Source: Epichloe hybrida (lineage: Eukaryota > Ascomycota > Sordariomycetes > Hypocreales > Clavicipitaceae). Taken from it: DNA of 64,000 bases. Where the stretch lies: NCBI GenBank assembly GCA_019022495.1, contig JAFEKR010000045.1, positions 248,001 through 312,000 on the forward strand, given 5' to 3'. Made by a program: the position numbers and the translations under genes. Under the pieces are notes generated by a model that did no database searches, was not told the origin of the DNA, and worked only from the letters and a program-made list of their open reading frames with translations. Below are positions 44,659 through 54,719 of this stretch, in pieces (the first letter of the stretch is position 1; each line of letters starts with the position of its first letter).

Positions 44659-45872
44659 CTAGCGGACTTGTTTGCTGTGCTTGGCAATGAAAACAGCCTG
44701 AGGGACAATAATGGCGCTGGCGACAAGGAAGACACCAATGCTAAACAGAAACATCTTGACGTAGAGGGTTAGCAAGCGGCGCCAGGAGGACTTGCTGAAT
44801 GTGACCCAGGCGTCTGTGACCGTGGCGTAACCCTTTCCGCCAACGACCTCGGGCTCGACCTTGCCCTCAAAGGAGCGATCAAAGGGGATAATGGTGCTCT
44901 GCTCGACGGGTAGGAGCGAGGCCTGGACGCGGACGAGAACGACGTAAGCGGGGATGATGACAAAAATGGAGCAAGCGAGGGTGACGAGGATGACGAGGAG
45001 AGACTTGACGATGAAGCCGGCGTCCATAGCGTCCATGTCCATGGGCTCGTTCACGCCAGTCTTTGGCATCTGAAGGCCGAGGATGAAGGCGACGGCAAAG
45101 GGAATGAAGCGAGCGACTTCCCGGGCGAACCAGAAAATGGTGACGGCCTTCCACGTCGCGTCAAAGGTGCGTCGGAAGGGCGGCAAACGGGACCAGAAGT
45201 GCAGGGGGGATTGCTCCGAAATAACAATGTGAACCCAGGCGGTGCTGAGCTGGACGAGGATCAGGGAGGCGAGCAGCGTGGCAACCGGGTAGAAGAAGCC
45301 ACCGACAGCGCCGGTGAAGATGGCCACGACCATGGAGGTCAGGAAGGCTTGGGCAAGGAAGCAGGAGAAGCCGCGGAAGTTGGCCATGAAGCCGCCGTTG
45401 GCCATGAGCAAGCGATTGATGGCACGGAACGAGCATGTCACGGTGCGAGGCTGGCCGCGCGTGGGCTTGAAGCCGTTGCGGGTGATGCCTATGCCTGCGC
45501 CACCTTCGGCATCGGCCGACTGGTCTTGGAGGGAGACGGGTTCGTAGGCGGGCGGGTTCTCGTCTTCGACCATGGCGAAGACGGGGTAGATCATCTTGAA
45601 GGTGTATTCGAACTGTGGAGAGTGACATGGAGTTAGTACATTGATGGGGGAGATGGAGATGGAAATGCCCATGGAAACCACCCGTGAGCAAATACCGACA
45701 AAGGAATCTATGATACTAATCTTGGAGGGGTTAGGGGGAAGTAACTCACAAGGAGAACCGCTGGGATGAGCAGCAGAACGTCGATGAGGATAACGAGGAA
45801 AGCCCACGATGGCAGCTCATAGCCTCTGATATCGTCGCCGCCTTGGACGGCGCGTTTGATGGAGAAATGCAT
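44659..45872 (-). CDS. Fungal multipass membrane protein, function unknown
   Basis: Two exons (45872-45750 and 45612-44659) give 359 codons, or 358 aa. The first exon ends in a hydrophobic segment (WAFLVILIDVLLLIPAVLL) and the second begins FEYTFKMIYPVFAMVEDENPPAYEPV. This is a PPAY motif, a candidate binding site for Rsp5-type ubiquitin ligase WW domains. Further membrane segments appear at about residues 115-135, 140-165, 205-225, 240-262 and 315-345. The protein ends QAVFIAKHSKQVR. It resembles an uncharacterised ascomycete family that, as I recall, is often labelled ubiquitin carrier or conjugating enzyme in databases. No UBC fold or catalytic Cys is visible here, so I regard that label as wrong for this protein. 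Localisation and role are unknown. Confidence 0.8.
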
Positions 45873-46535
45873 GGTGGCGAAACTGTCTAGCAATGTTGAT
45901 ATGAGAAGGGGAGTAAAGAGGGAGAAGAGAATAAAAAGTCAAAAGTAGAATGGAGGGGGAGGAGGGAGCAAAGAGGGTTTGGTTGTTTGACGAGAAATGA
46001 GAGCCAGGGTTTTGCTATACATGTACATATACACGATGAGGAAAGGACGGAAGAAGGGCCATGTACTCCGTAAGGCCTACGTAGATACGTAGATGGCATA
46101 CGTAGGCAGCAAAGCGGGGCGAGGCCGGTGTTTTATGTGGTACGGACTGACTACTCCTACCGTCCTACGACTCCGTACGGAGTACATATGTACATAATCC
46201 GTAAGCGCCAGCCTAACAAGGCCCAGGTGGATGGGGGCTGAGCAAGTTGCCGGGACTCGGCGACTCGGGTGTACGGATTCACAGTGGGGGCGTCGTGGAC
46301 GACTTGGACTCCTGGGGTGAGTGGGGTGAGTGGGGTGTGCATGTATGAAACCTGTTCCCTGCTACCTGGCCGGGCATTGGTGGGCGGGCAAAAGTGGTGG
46401 GCACGGAAGCTCTTCCTGGACGCTCTTGAGCTCTTTTCCCGCCGTCGCAATGGAGACCCCAGAGACGGGCCAGAACATCTTGTTCGACCAGCTTTCTCAC
46501 CTTGATCAGCGAATCCTCGTCCTAGTCGATCATCT
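45873..46535. other. Divergent promoter region membrane protein / PPM1
   Basis: These 663 bp include the 14-bp palindrome ACTCCGTACGGAGT (46170-46183) and several TACTCCGTA-like motifs nearby. An ATG at 46450 in another frame could be an upstream ORF for PPM1. Confidence 0.5.
46170..46183. repeat. 14-bp palindrome ACTCCGTACGGAGT
   Basis: A perfect inverted repeat in the divergent promoter region. Related CTCCGTA motifs occur at about 46065 and 46145. It may be a factor-binding site or simply a recurrent intergenic motif of this genome. Confidence 0.6.
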
Positions 46536-47696
46536 ATGGCTGCGCCGTCGATTCCCAATCTACTCACGCTGAGGGGAGGCAGCCGTGGAGGACGAGGCAG
46601 ACCACCGGGCGGCTCTCCATCATCGGCAGTCGTTTCTCCAGACACTGCCATCCAAGGCACCGACACAGATGCCGCCGTCTCACGCTTGAGCGCCGTCGAC
46701 CTGGGATACCTCGACGATCCCTACGCAAGACTCTTCGTGACGGGGCCGCCCACGAGAAGGTTGCCCATCATCAACAGAGGTGAGCGGCACCCCGAACGAA
46801 TGCACATCCAGATTCCAGCACGCATGCCTCGCGTTCCAAGAGACTGAAAGGGCTGAAGGGGCTGAAGGGACTGAAGGGACTGATGCCTCTCAGGAACTTA
46901 TGCGCGGACCACGTCGTTGGATAGCATGATCCAGGCTTTCCTCTCGCGCAACGGCACATCCCTCAAGCAGATCATCTCTCTTGGTGCCGGCACCGACACC
47001 AGACCTCTCCACATGCTTCAGAGGCCCGGGGCCGAAAACGTCATCTACCATGAGCTGGACTTCGAGCCAACCTGTCGGCGCAAACTGGCCATCACACAGT
47101 CCTCGCCTGATCTACGTCACATTTTCCGAGACTTCAGCATTCACAACAACGGCTCCTGGGGCGCCGAACCTTGCAGGGGCGGCTCATACCACTGCCATGC
47201 CTTGGACCTGCGCAGCCTCACCAAGTCTGTCACGGCGCTGCCCAGCAGCATACGCAGCGACGTCCCAACTCTCTTGCTATCCGAATGCTGTCTCTGTTAC
47301 CTGACACAGCACGACTCGGAAAACGTCTTGCGATTTTTCACTTCCAAGATACCTACCATTGCCGCATTGTTGTACGAGCCGTTGCCACTAGATGACGCCT
47401 TTGGAAAAATGATGATTTCCAATCTGAAAGCGCGACAGATTCACATGCCCTCGTTGGACAAGTACAAGAATCAACAGGGTCAAGTGTCGAGACTGCGCGA
47501 GTCGGGATTCGACAGCACCGGCTATGCGACTATCGAGAATGCGTGGGATACGTGGGTGGACCAGAGGGAGAGGGAGAGAGTCGATCGTCTGGAGGGCCTG
47601 GATGAGGTTGAAGAGTGGAAGTTGCTGGCGGCGCATTACATCGTGGTGTGGGGGACAAGGGGCGTGGAACTCGGGCCGACGAGCAGAACTCGCTGA
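46536..47696 (+). CDS. PPM1: Leucine carboxyl methyltransferase 1 (Ppm1)
   Basis: Two exons (46536-46779, 46894-47696) give 349 codons, or 348 aa. Ppm1/LCMT1 methylates the C-terminal leucine of the PP2A catalytic subunit using S-adenosylmethionine, which promotes PP2A holoenzyme assembly. The joined protein reads [15 protein letters not shown] near the start, then DDPYARLF and, across the join, [19 protein letters not shown]. The SAM-binding motif I is [12 protein letters not shown] (about residue 106), followed by YHELDF with the acidic ribose-binding residue, and [11 protein letters not shown]. Near the C terminus comes [21 protein letters not shown], a family signature. The intron contains a 10-bp minisatellite. 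The gene is divergent from the membrane-protein gene. Confidence 0.93.
46843..46884. repeat. 10-bp minisatellite in the PPM1 intron
   Basis: About four to five copies of a GACTGAAGGG/GGCTGAAGGG unit occupy a third of the 114-bp intron. Confidence 0.9.
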
Positions 47697-48298
47697 GACG
47701 GAGAGCCTGGAGAACAATCCATCAATCCCATCTTAGCTCCGTGAGATATCAATGTTCAAGCCCGATGTCCTTGAAGCACATGCTTGTAGCCTTGCACCAT
47801 GATCGGTGAGTGGGAGAATGAGCGACTTGGTGTTGAGAGAAGGTCACGTGTCAGAGCAGTCACCGCGTCGGTCCCGCAACTCATCCCTCGACTCATCCCT
47901 CGACTCATCCCTCGACTCATGAGACCAAAGCTCTCTCTCACTCATCTTTCTTATTTACTTGCGACTGACATACCGCCATCGCATGCATACATTCACTTAA
48001 TCCGACATTCATACAGTGATAATAGACCTCTGGCGCATATCCATAACTGCATCATCTTTTTCCAAAAGAATACACTTGAAAAAAAACAGCAGCATCTTCA
48101 TACCGATTGCAGGCATTATTACACTCCTCAATCTCATTTGAACGCCTCACCACCTCATCGCCGCATGCGCATCGCCTCACAATTTTGAATTGTCAAATCA
48201 TTACATGATCGAATAAGTCATCAAAGGACATTTGAAAAGGGGGAAGATCTTAAAAAAAAAAAGGCTCGGCATCCCGTAACGGAGCCACGGCCGCTGTG
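47697..48298. other. Intergenic between PPM1 and SPT3
   Basis: 602 bp. Contains a 12-bp tandem repeat (47880-47918) and the SPT3 promoter. An A-run at about 48252-48262 precedes the ATG by some 40 bp. Confidence 0.5.
47880..47918. repeat. 12-bp tandem repeat (CTCATCCCTCGA), three copies
   Basis: Three perfect units plus a partial one (CTCATGAG) lie in the PPM1/SPT3 intergenic region. Confidence 0.95.
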
Positions 48299-49465
48299 AT
48301 GGCCGACTCCAAGGATAACAAGGCGTACAAGTACCGCCAGGAAATCAGCCAGGTGCGAAAAGACAACGCCTCGCTCGCGCTCGCACTCTCCCTAGGCATC
48401 AAAGGGCACAGCCGTGTTTCCCGCTCTTTGATCAAAGATGAAAGTCAGGAGTAGATGCTTACAACAGAGACGCTGACTCTCACCCCACAGATGATGTACG
48501 TCTCTGGTGAGACGGGCGAGCCATCAGTCGAAACAACCAGCATTATAGAGGACATTGTTCGCCAACAAGTCATTGAATTAGTGAGTGAATAATCATCCCC
48601 CCTCTCCCAATTCTTTGCAAAAGATGAATCATCACTCACCAACCACCAGCTCCGCAACTGCACAGAGCTCGCCTCCCGGCGCGGCTCCAAATCCATCCAC
48701 ACAAACGACCTCATCTTCCAAATCCGCCACGACCAAGCCAAGGTCTCCCGCCTCCGCACCTTCCTCTCGTGGAAAGACGTGCGCAAGAACGTCAAGGACT
48801 CGGACGACAAGGGCGCGGACGCGGACCTCGGCGCGGCCGGGGACGAGGGCGTGGTGCCCAGCGGCCCCGTCGACGAGGCGGCCAAGAAGAACAAGAAGGC
48901 AAAGGTCGGGCTGCCGTGGGAGCCCGCCTCGTTCTACTCGGTCGAGGTGCCGGAGCGGGAGGACGAGGAGGACGAGGAGGAGGAGGAGATGAACCACATC
49001 ACGCTCCAGCGGCTGCGCAAGGCCGACGAGCGGACAAAGGTCATGACAAAGGAGGAGTACGTGACGTGGTCCGAGTACAGGCAGGCGAGCTTCACGTGGA
49101 GGAAGGGCAAGCGGTTCCGGGAGTGGGCGGGCTTCGGCATCGTGACGGACAGCAAGCCGTCGGACGACATTGTCGACATACTGGGCTTCCTGACGTTCGA
49201 GATGGTGGCCACGCTGACCGAGGTGGCGCTCAAGGTCAAGGAGCAGGAGGACACGGCGAGGGCGCAGAGCGGCGCAGACAACGCGGGGACCAAGAAGAGG
49301 AAGCGCCAGCAGGGCTTGTTCGACCCCCCGAGCGAGGGCAAGACGCCCGTTGAGCCGAGGCACGTCCAGGAGGCCTTTAGGCGCTTCCAGGAGAGGCCCA
49401 AGAAGTCGAGGGCCATGTTGGTTGGCACGAGGATGACGCCCAAGACGCCTTTGAACATTATATGA
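48299..49465 (+). CDS. SPT3: SAGA complex subunit Spt3
   Basis: Three exons (48299-48352, 48491-48580, 48650-49465) give 320 codons, or 319 aa. Spt3 helps the SAGA coactivator load TBP on TATA promoters. The joined start reads [29 protein letters not shown], followed by [42 protein letters not shown], the N-terminal TAF13-like histone fold. The C-terminal TAF11-like fold contains [32 protein letters not shown] and [23 protein letters not shown]. The linker is acidic ([12 protein letters not shown]). The first two exons are very short (54 and 90 nt), and only their correct splicing gives a complete histone fold. The C terminus, after QEAFRRFQ, is basic. Confidence 0.95.
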
Positions 49466-49798
49466 TGGGGTTTTTTCGTTGGTCTTTTAATTTTATTTGG
49501 GGAAAATTGGACGGATGGGATGCATTGGACCAATTGGATGGATTTAATTCGGGGTTTTTTTTTTTTTTTTTTTTTTGAATACAAGAAATGCAACAACACG
49601 CTTGCGCACTTGCACTGCACGGTTCCCAAATGCCGCGAAACCACCGAGTTAAACACCAATGAAATCAAATTCGTGCACCACCCCAAGCCATGCCATGCCA
49701 TGCATGCACCCCATGCACAACGCAACCCGACAAGTTCCCCATCACCAAGACATCTCGAACCCCAACCGCCCCCAACCCTCCTCCATCCGTCCATCAAA
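49466..49798. other. Short intergenic SPT3-AP2S, with T22 run
   Basis: These 333 bp serve as SPT3 3' UTR and AP-2 sigma promoter. An uninterrupted run of 22 T (49555-49576) lies about 220 bp before the next ATG. Such poly(dA:dT) tracts exclude nucleosomes in fungal promoters. Confidence 0.6.
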
Positions 49799-50299
49799 AT
49801 GCTCTCCTTCATCCTCATCCAAAACCGCCAGTTTGTCACCCACCCCTCCCCTCTCCCTCACAACGGCACCAACCTAACCTCCCCCCCCTCCCTTCAAAGG
49901 GGCAAAACCCGCCTCGCAAAATGGTACGCCCCCTACGGCGACGACGAGAAGATCAAGCTCAAGGGCGAAGTGCACCGGCTCATCGCCCCCCGCGACCAAA
50001 AGTACCAGTCCAACTTTGTCGAGTTCCGCAACAACAAGATCGTCTACCGCCGCTACGCGGGGCTCTTCTTCTGCGCCTGCGTCGACACAAACGACAACGA
50101 GCTGGCGTACCTCGAGGCCATACACTTCTTCGTCGAGGTGCTGGATTCCTTCTTCGGCAACGTGTGCGAGCTGGATCTCGTCTTCAACTTCTACAAGGTG
50201 TATGCTATTCTGGACGAGGTCTTCCTGGCGGGCGAGATTGAGGAGACGAGCAAGCAGGTTGTTCTGACGAGGTTGGAGCACTTGGACAAGTTGGAGTGA
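49799..50299 (+). CDS. APS2: AP-2 clathrin adaptor sigma subunit
   Basis: Two exons (49799-49830, 49900-50299) give 144 codons, or 143 aa, the normal length of the family. The join restores [21 protein letters not shown], followed by [57 protein letters not shown] and [18 protein letters not shown]. This is the longin-like fold of AP small chains. The [19 protein letters not shown] region distinguishes AP-2 sigma from AP-1 and AP-3 sigma. The complex sorts plasma-membrane cargo for clathrin endocytosis and acts at the hyphal subapical collar. Intron 1 uses a GTTTGT donor and cuts the 11th codon. Confidence 0.95.
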   Translation: MLSFILIQNRQFVTHPSPLPHNGTNLTSPPSLQRGKTRLAKWYAPYGDDEKIKLKGEVHRLIAPRDQKYQSNFVEFRNNKIVYRRYAGLFFCACVDTNDNELAYLEAIHFFVEVLDSFFGNVCELDLVFNFYKVYAILDEVFLAGEIEETSKQVVLTRLEHLDKLE

Positions 50300-50695
50300 T
50301 TGAGGGGAGCAGCAGGTGAGGTTTGCATGAGGGGAGAGGGCAATGGTATTCATGGAGACGGCGCATGGGAGTTAAAATGACACTGGGGGCTCAGAAAAAA
50401 AAAGCCGCGAGACCACGAGTGCTGGTACACGACAACGCGGTTGTCTTGGCTAAATTGGAGAGAGTGCAACCATGTTTGTTTTATCCATGGTTTCTGACAT
50501 GAATGGTTTTTTTTTACTAGATTCACTGCGACTAGCCAATTTGCCCGGAGAAAGTGGTCGAAACACTACTTGTACATATTGTGTCGTGCTAATCTCTCAC
50601 CAGACCTGCTTCGCTGGCATTCTCTTTTCCTCCCCGGGTCGACCACTTGTCCGTGTTCACAAGTGTCTTCCGTTTTTTGTCTCTAGTCCAGCTTG
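50300..50695. other. Intergenic, convergent 3' ends
   Basis: 396 bp between AP-2 sigma and the minus-strand zinc-knuckle gene. Nothing beyond presumed 3' UTRs. Confidence 0.5.
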
Positions 50696-52484
50696 TCACA
50701 GCTCCATGGCACTTTGCCGCGATTCTTGAACAGCAGGTTCCCATGCATGGCTGGGGAAAAGAAACTGTGCGCTCGGCCCATTGTTCATCTGATCGAGAAA
50801 TAATTGTGACAGTTTCTGCACCGAGGGCAACTTTTCTGACCCGGGGGAACAAGTGCCTGTCGCAATTGCAGGACATGGTCGAGGGAAAGCGTCAACGTTA
50901 GAGACAGGCTCTTGGCCTGGCACGCAATCTTGATCGTCGGCGGCAGCTTTGATTCTTGGCTTTTTGCTGGGCATTTCGTCATCCCAGAGCATGAGGTCAT
51001 TTTCAGTATCCTTCTTGTACCTCCTCTTCACTGCATGTTCGAGCCGCCATAAGAATTCGTCGGCGCATTGAAGGGCTACTTCTTCGGCGGTGCTCAGCTC
51101 CTTTGGCGCCATGTTGGCTTCAGCTTGACTGGCAACGCGTTTATCCTAGACAGGGTCAGATTGTTCATTGCATTGAGCCTGTTGTTACTGAGTTCCGTAC
51201 CTCTACGTTGGGGGACTCTCGGTCAGTTCCTTGTGCACATACCTCTGTTCTCAAGCTTTTGATATCCTCTGTCTTGAGACTCAACGACCATTCCATGAGG
51301 TCATCATCATTTGGTTTCAAGTCAGCTGAATCATGTTTTGACGCCCGTGGAAACTTGGGTGGACTTCTTGGCCGGAAAGGCAACGCAGGTGTATCATCTG
51401 ATTTTGGGGCGAGCAAATTGTCGTGATCGGGTTCTTCTTTGAGTTTTCTCCGAGGCTCGAGCAGATCGCTCTTCGATGGCACCACTGCCAGATGGATATT
51501 TCCTGTATTCATCTGCGTCGGAGGCGCTCCTTGCATCTTTTTTTCACTATTCATCTTGTCCGTGACAGGCAGTGCCTCAGTCTTGGCAGTTAGTGGAATC
51601 CTCTGCTCAGGGCAATCCCAAACATAGTGCGTTCCCCAAGCACCGCATATTATGCAGACGTATCGAGCCGGGGGAGCATAGTTCCATGATGGAGCGCCAT
51701 TCGTGGGACAGTGGGATATCAAATGCCCTGGGAGATGATTAGCAAGCTAGTGATGACCAGATATACATTACAATGGCCACATACCTGACCTGTTGCATCT
51801 TCCACAGCGATTATTCATGCCCAACCCAGACAACTTCTCAGCTGAGCTGGCACTTATTGTGTCACAATCTGTCTTGCAAGTCAAGCGTCCGGTTGAGATA
51901 TCCCGACGATCACGGGGTCTCAACGCCGGGTTGTCTGGCGTTTCCGTCCTCGCCGTTGTCAACCCACAAGCACTGCGAGGTACGGAACCTCTGTGCGCAT
52001 CTCTCGGCTCATCCAAGCGACGCTGGGAAGACAAGCCAGAGCGTCTTCGAGCCTGACGCTGACTATCAATGCCCACAGAAGTAGAACCATCGCAAGTGAA
52101 CTTCCTCTCGATCTCGCGACGGATGTTCTGCATCAGCCGCTGCAGGTCGGGTACCTCGTCACGCCCTTCAAACTGGTGCCAAATCAGCGTGTGCGAATTG
52201 TCCCAAACGCTCAAAACCTGAGACCTGCTATAACCTTGATGGCGAGCCAGGTATTCACACCAGTCTATGATGGGCAATGCCGCGACACCCATCCGCATCC
52301 CTTTTGCTTGCAGCCACACGACGAAAATGGATATAATGTTTGTCGCGGAGAGTCCGTTCCTTGCTTTGTCAACCCGCCATTCTAATCTGTCCAGTCTCAT
52401 GTGCCCGAAGTCTCTGAGGTTGCGAAGGCCACTGCAACCGATCACGTGCTGGAGGTTATTGAGAATGTGCGTTCTATCATCCAT
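50696..52484 (-). CDS. Zinc-knuckle (CCHC) protein, function unknown
   Basis: Three exons (52484-51785, 51727-51243, 51145-50696) give 545 codons, or 544 aa. Residues 1-130 form a helical domain that I do not recognise (LNNLQHVIGCSGLRNLRDFGHM, LPIIDWCEYLARHQGYSRSQVLSVWDN). Residues 130-215 are Arg/Ser-rich and probably disordered. The first intron join completes a canonical knuckle CGRCNRSGHLISHC (C-x2-C-x4-H-x4-C) at about 226. A second variant knuckle, CIICGAWGTHYVWDC (C-x2-C-x5-H-x4-C), follows about 30 residues later. The rest is acidic and Pro/Lys-rich, with KRRYKKDTENDLMLWDDEMPSKKPRIK near the C terminus as a possible nuclear signal. The double knuckle and disorder suggest RNA or single-strand nucleic-acid binding. 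I see no retroviral Gag features, so this is a host gene. Fungal orthologues are likely but unnamed. Confidence 0.75.
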
Positions 52485-52486
52485 TG

Positions 52487-52618
52487 TGGCCGGGACAGGA
52501 AGTGATGCTCCTGAAATTTGTGACGAGAGAGTAGAGCTGGAGAGGTAAAGTTTGGCCGGGACAGGAAGTGATGATCCTGAAATTTGTGACGAGAAAGTAG
52601 AGCCGGGGAAATAAGATA
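52487..52618. repeat. 66-bp tandem duplication directly upstream of the zinc-knuckle ATG
   Basis: Units 52487-52552 and 52553-52618 share TGGCCGGGACAGGAAGTGAT and CCTGAAATTTGTGACGAGA, with few substitutions over most of their length. The nearer copy ends 2 bp from the start codon, so the duplication forms the leader or core promoter. Confidence 0.9.
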
Positions 52619-53010
52619 TGGCTGGTCTGTGAGCAATGAATCAATCACAACAACCCGCCGTGGCAGCTGACAGCTTCACAGCTGCCAACTGCTACACGCC
52701 AGCTGGCACAGCCAGCAGACGGAAACCTCGTCGCTCCGCAACCCTCCGACCCCGTTGATAGGGCTTTGAGGACTTTAAGAGAGGGCTTCGAGCGACTAGG
52801 TGACGGCCGGGACGAAGGAGCAAACAGTACCAGATGCGATAAGCTATCAACCTGATAAGAAGAAGAAGAAGAAGAAGAAAGAAAAGTTGCATAGATAGAC
52901 ATCATGTCATGATCTGATACGAACGCTCGATAGCACGATCAATGCCTCAACCTAAAGGAAATGCCCATGAAAACGCCATTCTCATTCTCACCTTTAGTCC
53001 CCCGTTACAT
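52619..53010. other. Intergenic zinc-knuckle / IST1
   Basis: 392 bp with a GAAGAA trinucleotide run at about 52858-52880. Holds the rest of the zinc-knuckle promoter and the IST1 3' UTR. Confidence 0.5.
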
Positions 53011-54036
53011 TCACCTCTGTTTCAAAGCCGCAAATCTCTTCTCCAGATCACTGATGTCTGGCACCGCCCCATCTGGCTCCATCTTACTCGTCGCCTGCTC
53101 CGTCTTTGTATTCGGCTTCAGCTCAACCGACCCCAGCGTGACCTTGGGATGGATATTGTCCGTCGTTCTCCGCGGCGGCGTCACCGTGACCGGACTTCGT
53201 GGGCCTGCAAACCCCTGTGGCGGCGTAGCCCTATTCAATTCTTCCTCGCCCTTGGATATCTCCCTTCCGGCCGTCAGAGGTTTCGCTAATATCTTCCGAG
53301 CCCCCGATTCACCATTACCACCATCTACATCATCAGCATCAACATCATCGTCTTCGTATTCGTCAAGCAGTTCTGGCGGCGGCGTAGCTTTCGCCCTCTT
53401 CGGCCAATCCACCCCGTATGCCCTGGCAATCTCCTCCAAGTATCCCTGAACAAGCTCCTGCTTCGGTGGCTCGACGCTCAGCTTCCTAATCACCCTCTCA
53501 TTCACCTTGCCATCTGCATTTTCCATTGCTGCCAAGACAAATTCCTTGCCGTATTTTTCCGCCAAGAGCTGTCGCACGACGATGAGCTCCTTGATCTCCG
53601 TCTTTGGCGCCGCGTAAATGATACTTTTGATCGCTTCCTCCAGCCCAGGATCGCATACAGAACTTTCCATCAGCCCCGCTCGAGCGAGCAAAAGCTCGCA
53701 GTATAGCTCCAACATCTCATGGAGCTCGGTCGTGATGTCGGATCGGATAATATTCTCGACGCGGATCGTGGCGGAATCAATCTTGCCGGCTTCCAGCAGC
53801 TGAGCCATTGCTCGCTGCTGAGTCTTCCCCGCCTGTTCATCACGCTGCTGAACCATGCGCAGGCGCGCGATGGCTAGCTTGAGCTGTACCTTCAACTTGG
53901 TCTGTGTGCGCGGAGCAAAAAAATTTAATGCCTCTGGTCAGCATGTTCTTGGGACAGAGGTTGTCGCGTCACTGGTCGTCATCGCGGGGTTCTGTGAACA
54001 CACAAAACTCACCAGAACAGACGTTGCCGGTGGCAT
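53011..54036 (-). CDS. IST1: ESCRT-III regulator Ist1
   Basis: Two exons (54036-54013, 53901-53011) give 305 codons, or 304 aa. The tiny first exon (MPPATSVL) joins in frame to TKLKVQLKLAIARLRMVQQRDEQ, the conserved start of Ist1. The Ist1 helical domain continues to about residue 180, with SDITTELHEMLELYCELLLAR, ELIVVRQLLAEKYGKEFV and NERVIRKLSVEPP. The C-terminal half is acidic and Pro-rich, ending DISDLEKRFAALKQR, a MIT-interacting-motif-like helix that would bind Vps4 or Did2. Ist1 tunes Vps4 activity and multivesicular-body sorting and can coat membrane tubules. Confidence 0.93.
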
Positions 54037-54719
54037 AATGGGCGAATGATCTGAGGGTCAGGTAAGGAACGAAGCTTGGATTCTCCAAACGCCGCGGGCA
54101 GGCAATGTTGGTCAAAGATGAGAGCTGCCTAGACCGGGAGAGGAGATGATGGACATTGATGCCAAGGTGGTTGTTCTATGTATGCCAAGGTGCCTTGTGC
54201 TGCCTGCCTGCCGCGCCTCCGCGCCTCTGAGCTCATTGCGGGGCAGTGCCTTCCCTCCCATTTGACAACTTCGAGACCTCATTCAACCAACGATGGCTCT
54301 ATTACCGGACGCATCGACACTTCGTGGACCAACGTCATCGGATTGTACCATGCATTTTCATGTATATTGTAACTCTGGCTCCCATCACAAACGGAAGCCC
54401 AAGAGCAAGAATGAGAGAAAATTTCTATCTGGTGTCTGAGTGACAAAAAGGCGACAACTGTGTGGTTGCGCGGTATCATTCAAAGAAAAAGCAAGAAAAG
54501 GAATTTAAAAATAGTCCGTATGATGAACCGATAACGCCACCATGCCCACGGCTGGACAACAGCTCCAGAAAAAAAACTTCATGAGATCCTTCATAGCCTT
54601 GTAACGCCTCTATCCAATGCCTCAGCCGGGATTTTGGCGCCAATTTGTTGCCAGCGAGTAGAAACGAGACCCATGCTACCGGCAGCCAAGCTTCCTTTGC
54701 ATCGTCCATTACCTCGGTA
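54037..54719. other. Intergenic IST1 / NMA111
   Basis: 683 bp including the IST1 promoter and the NMA111 3' UTR. No gene-like frame or repeat was recognised. Confidence 0.5.

Noticed and set aside
44659..45872. Ubiquitin-conjugating enzyme label
   Set aside because: No UBC fold motif or catalytic Cys; the protein is mainly membrane segments.
45873..46535. Upstream ATG at 46450 as the PPM1 start
   Set aside because: It is in another frame; [10 protein letters not shown] at 46536 is the family-like N terminus.
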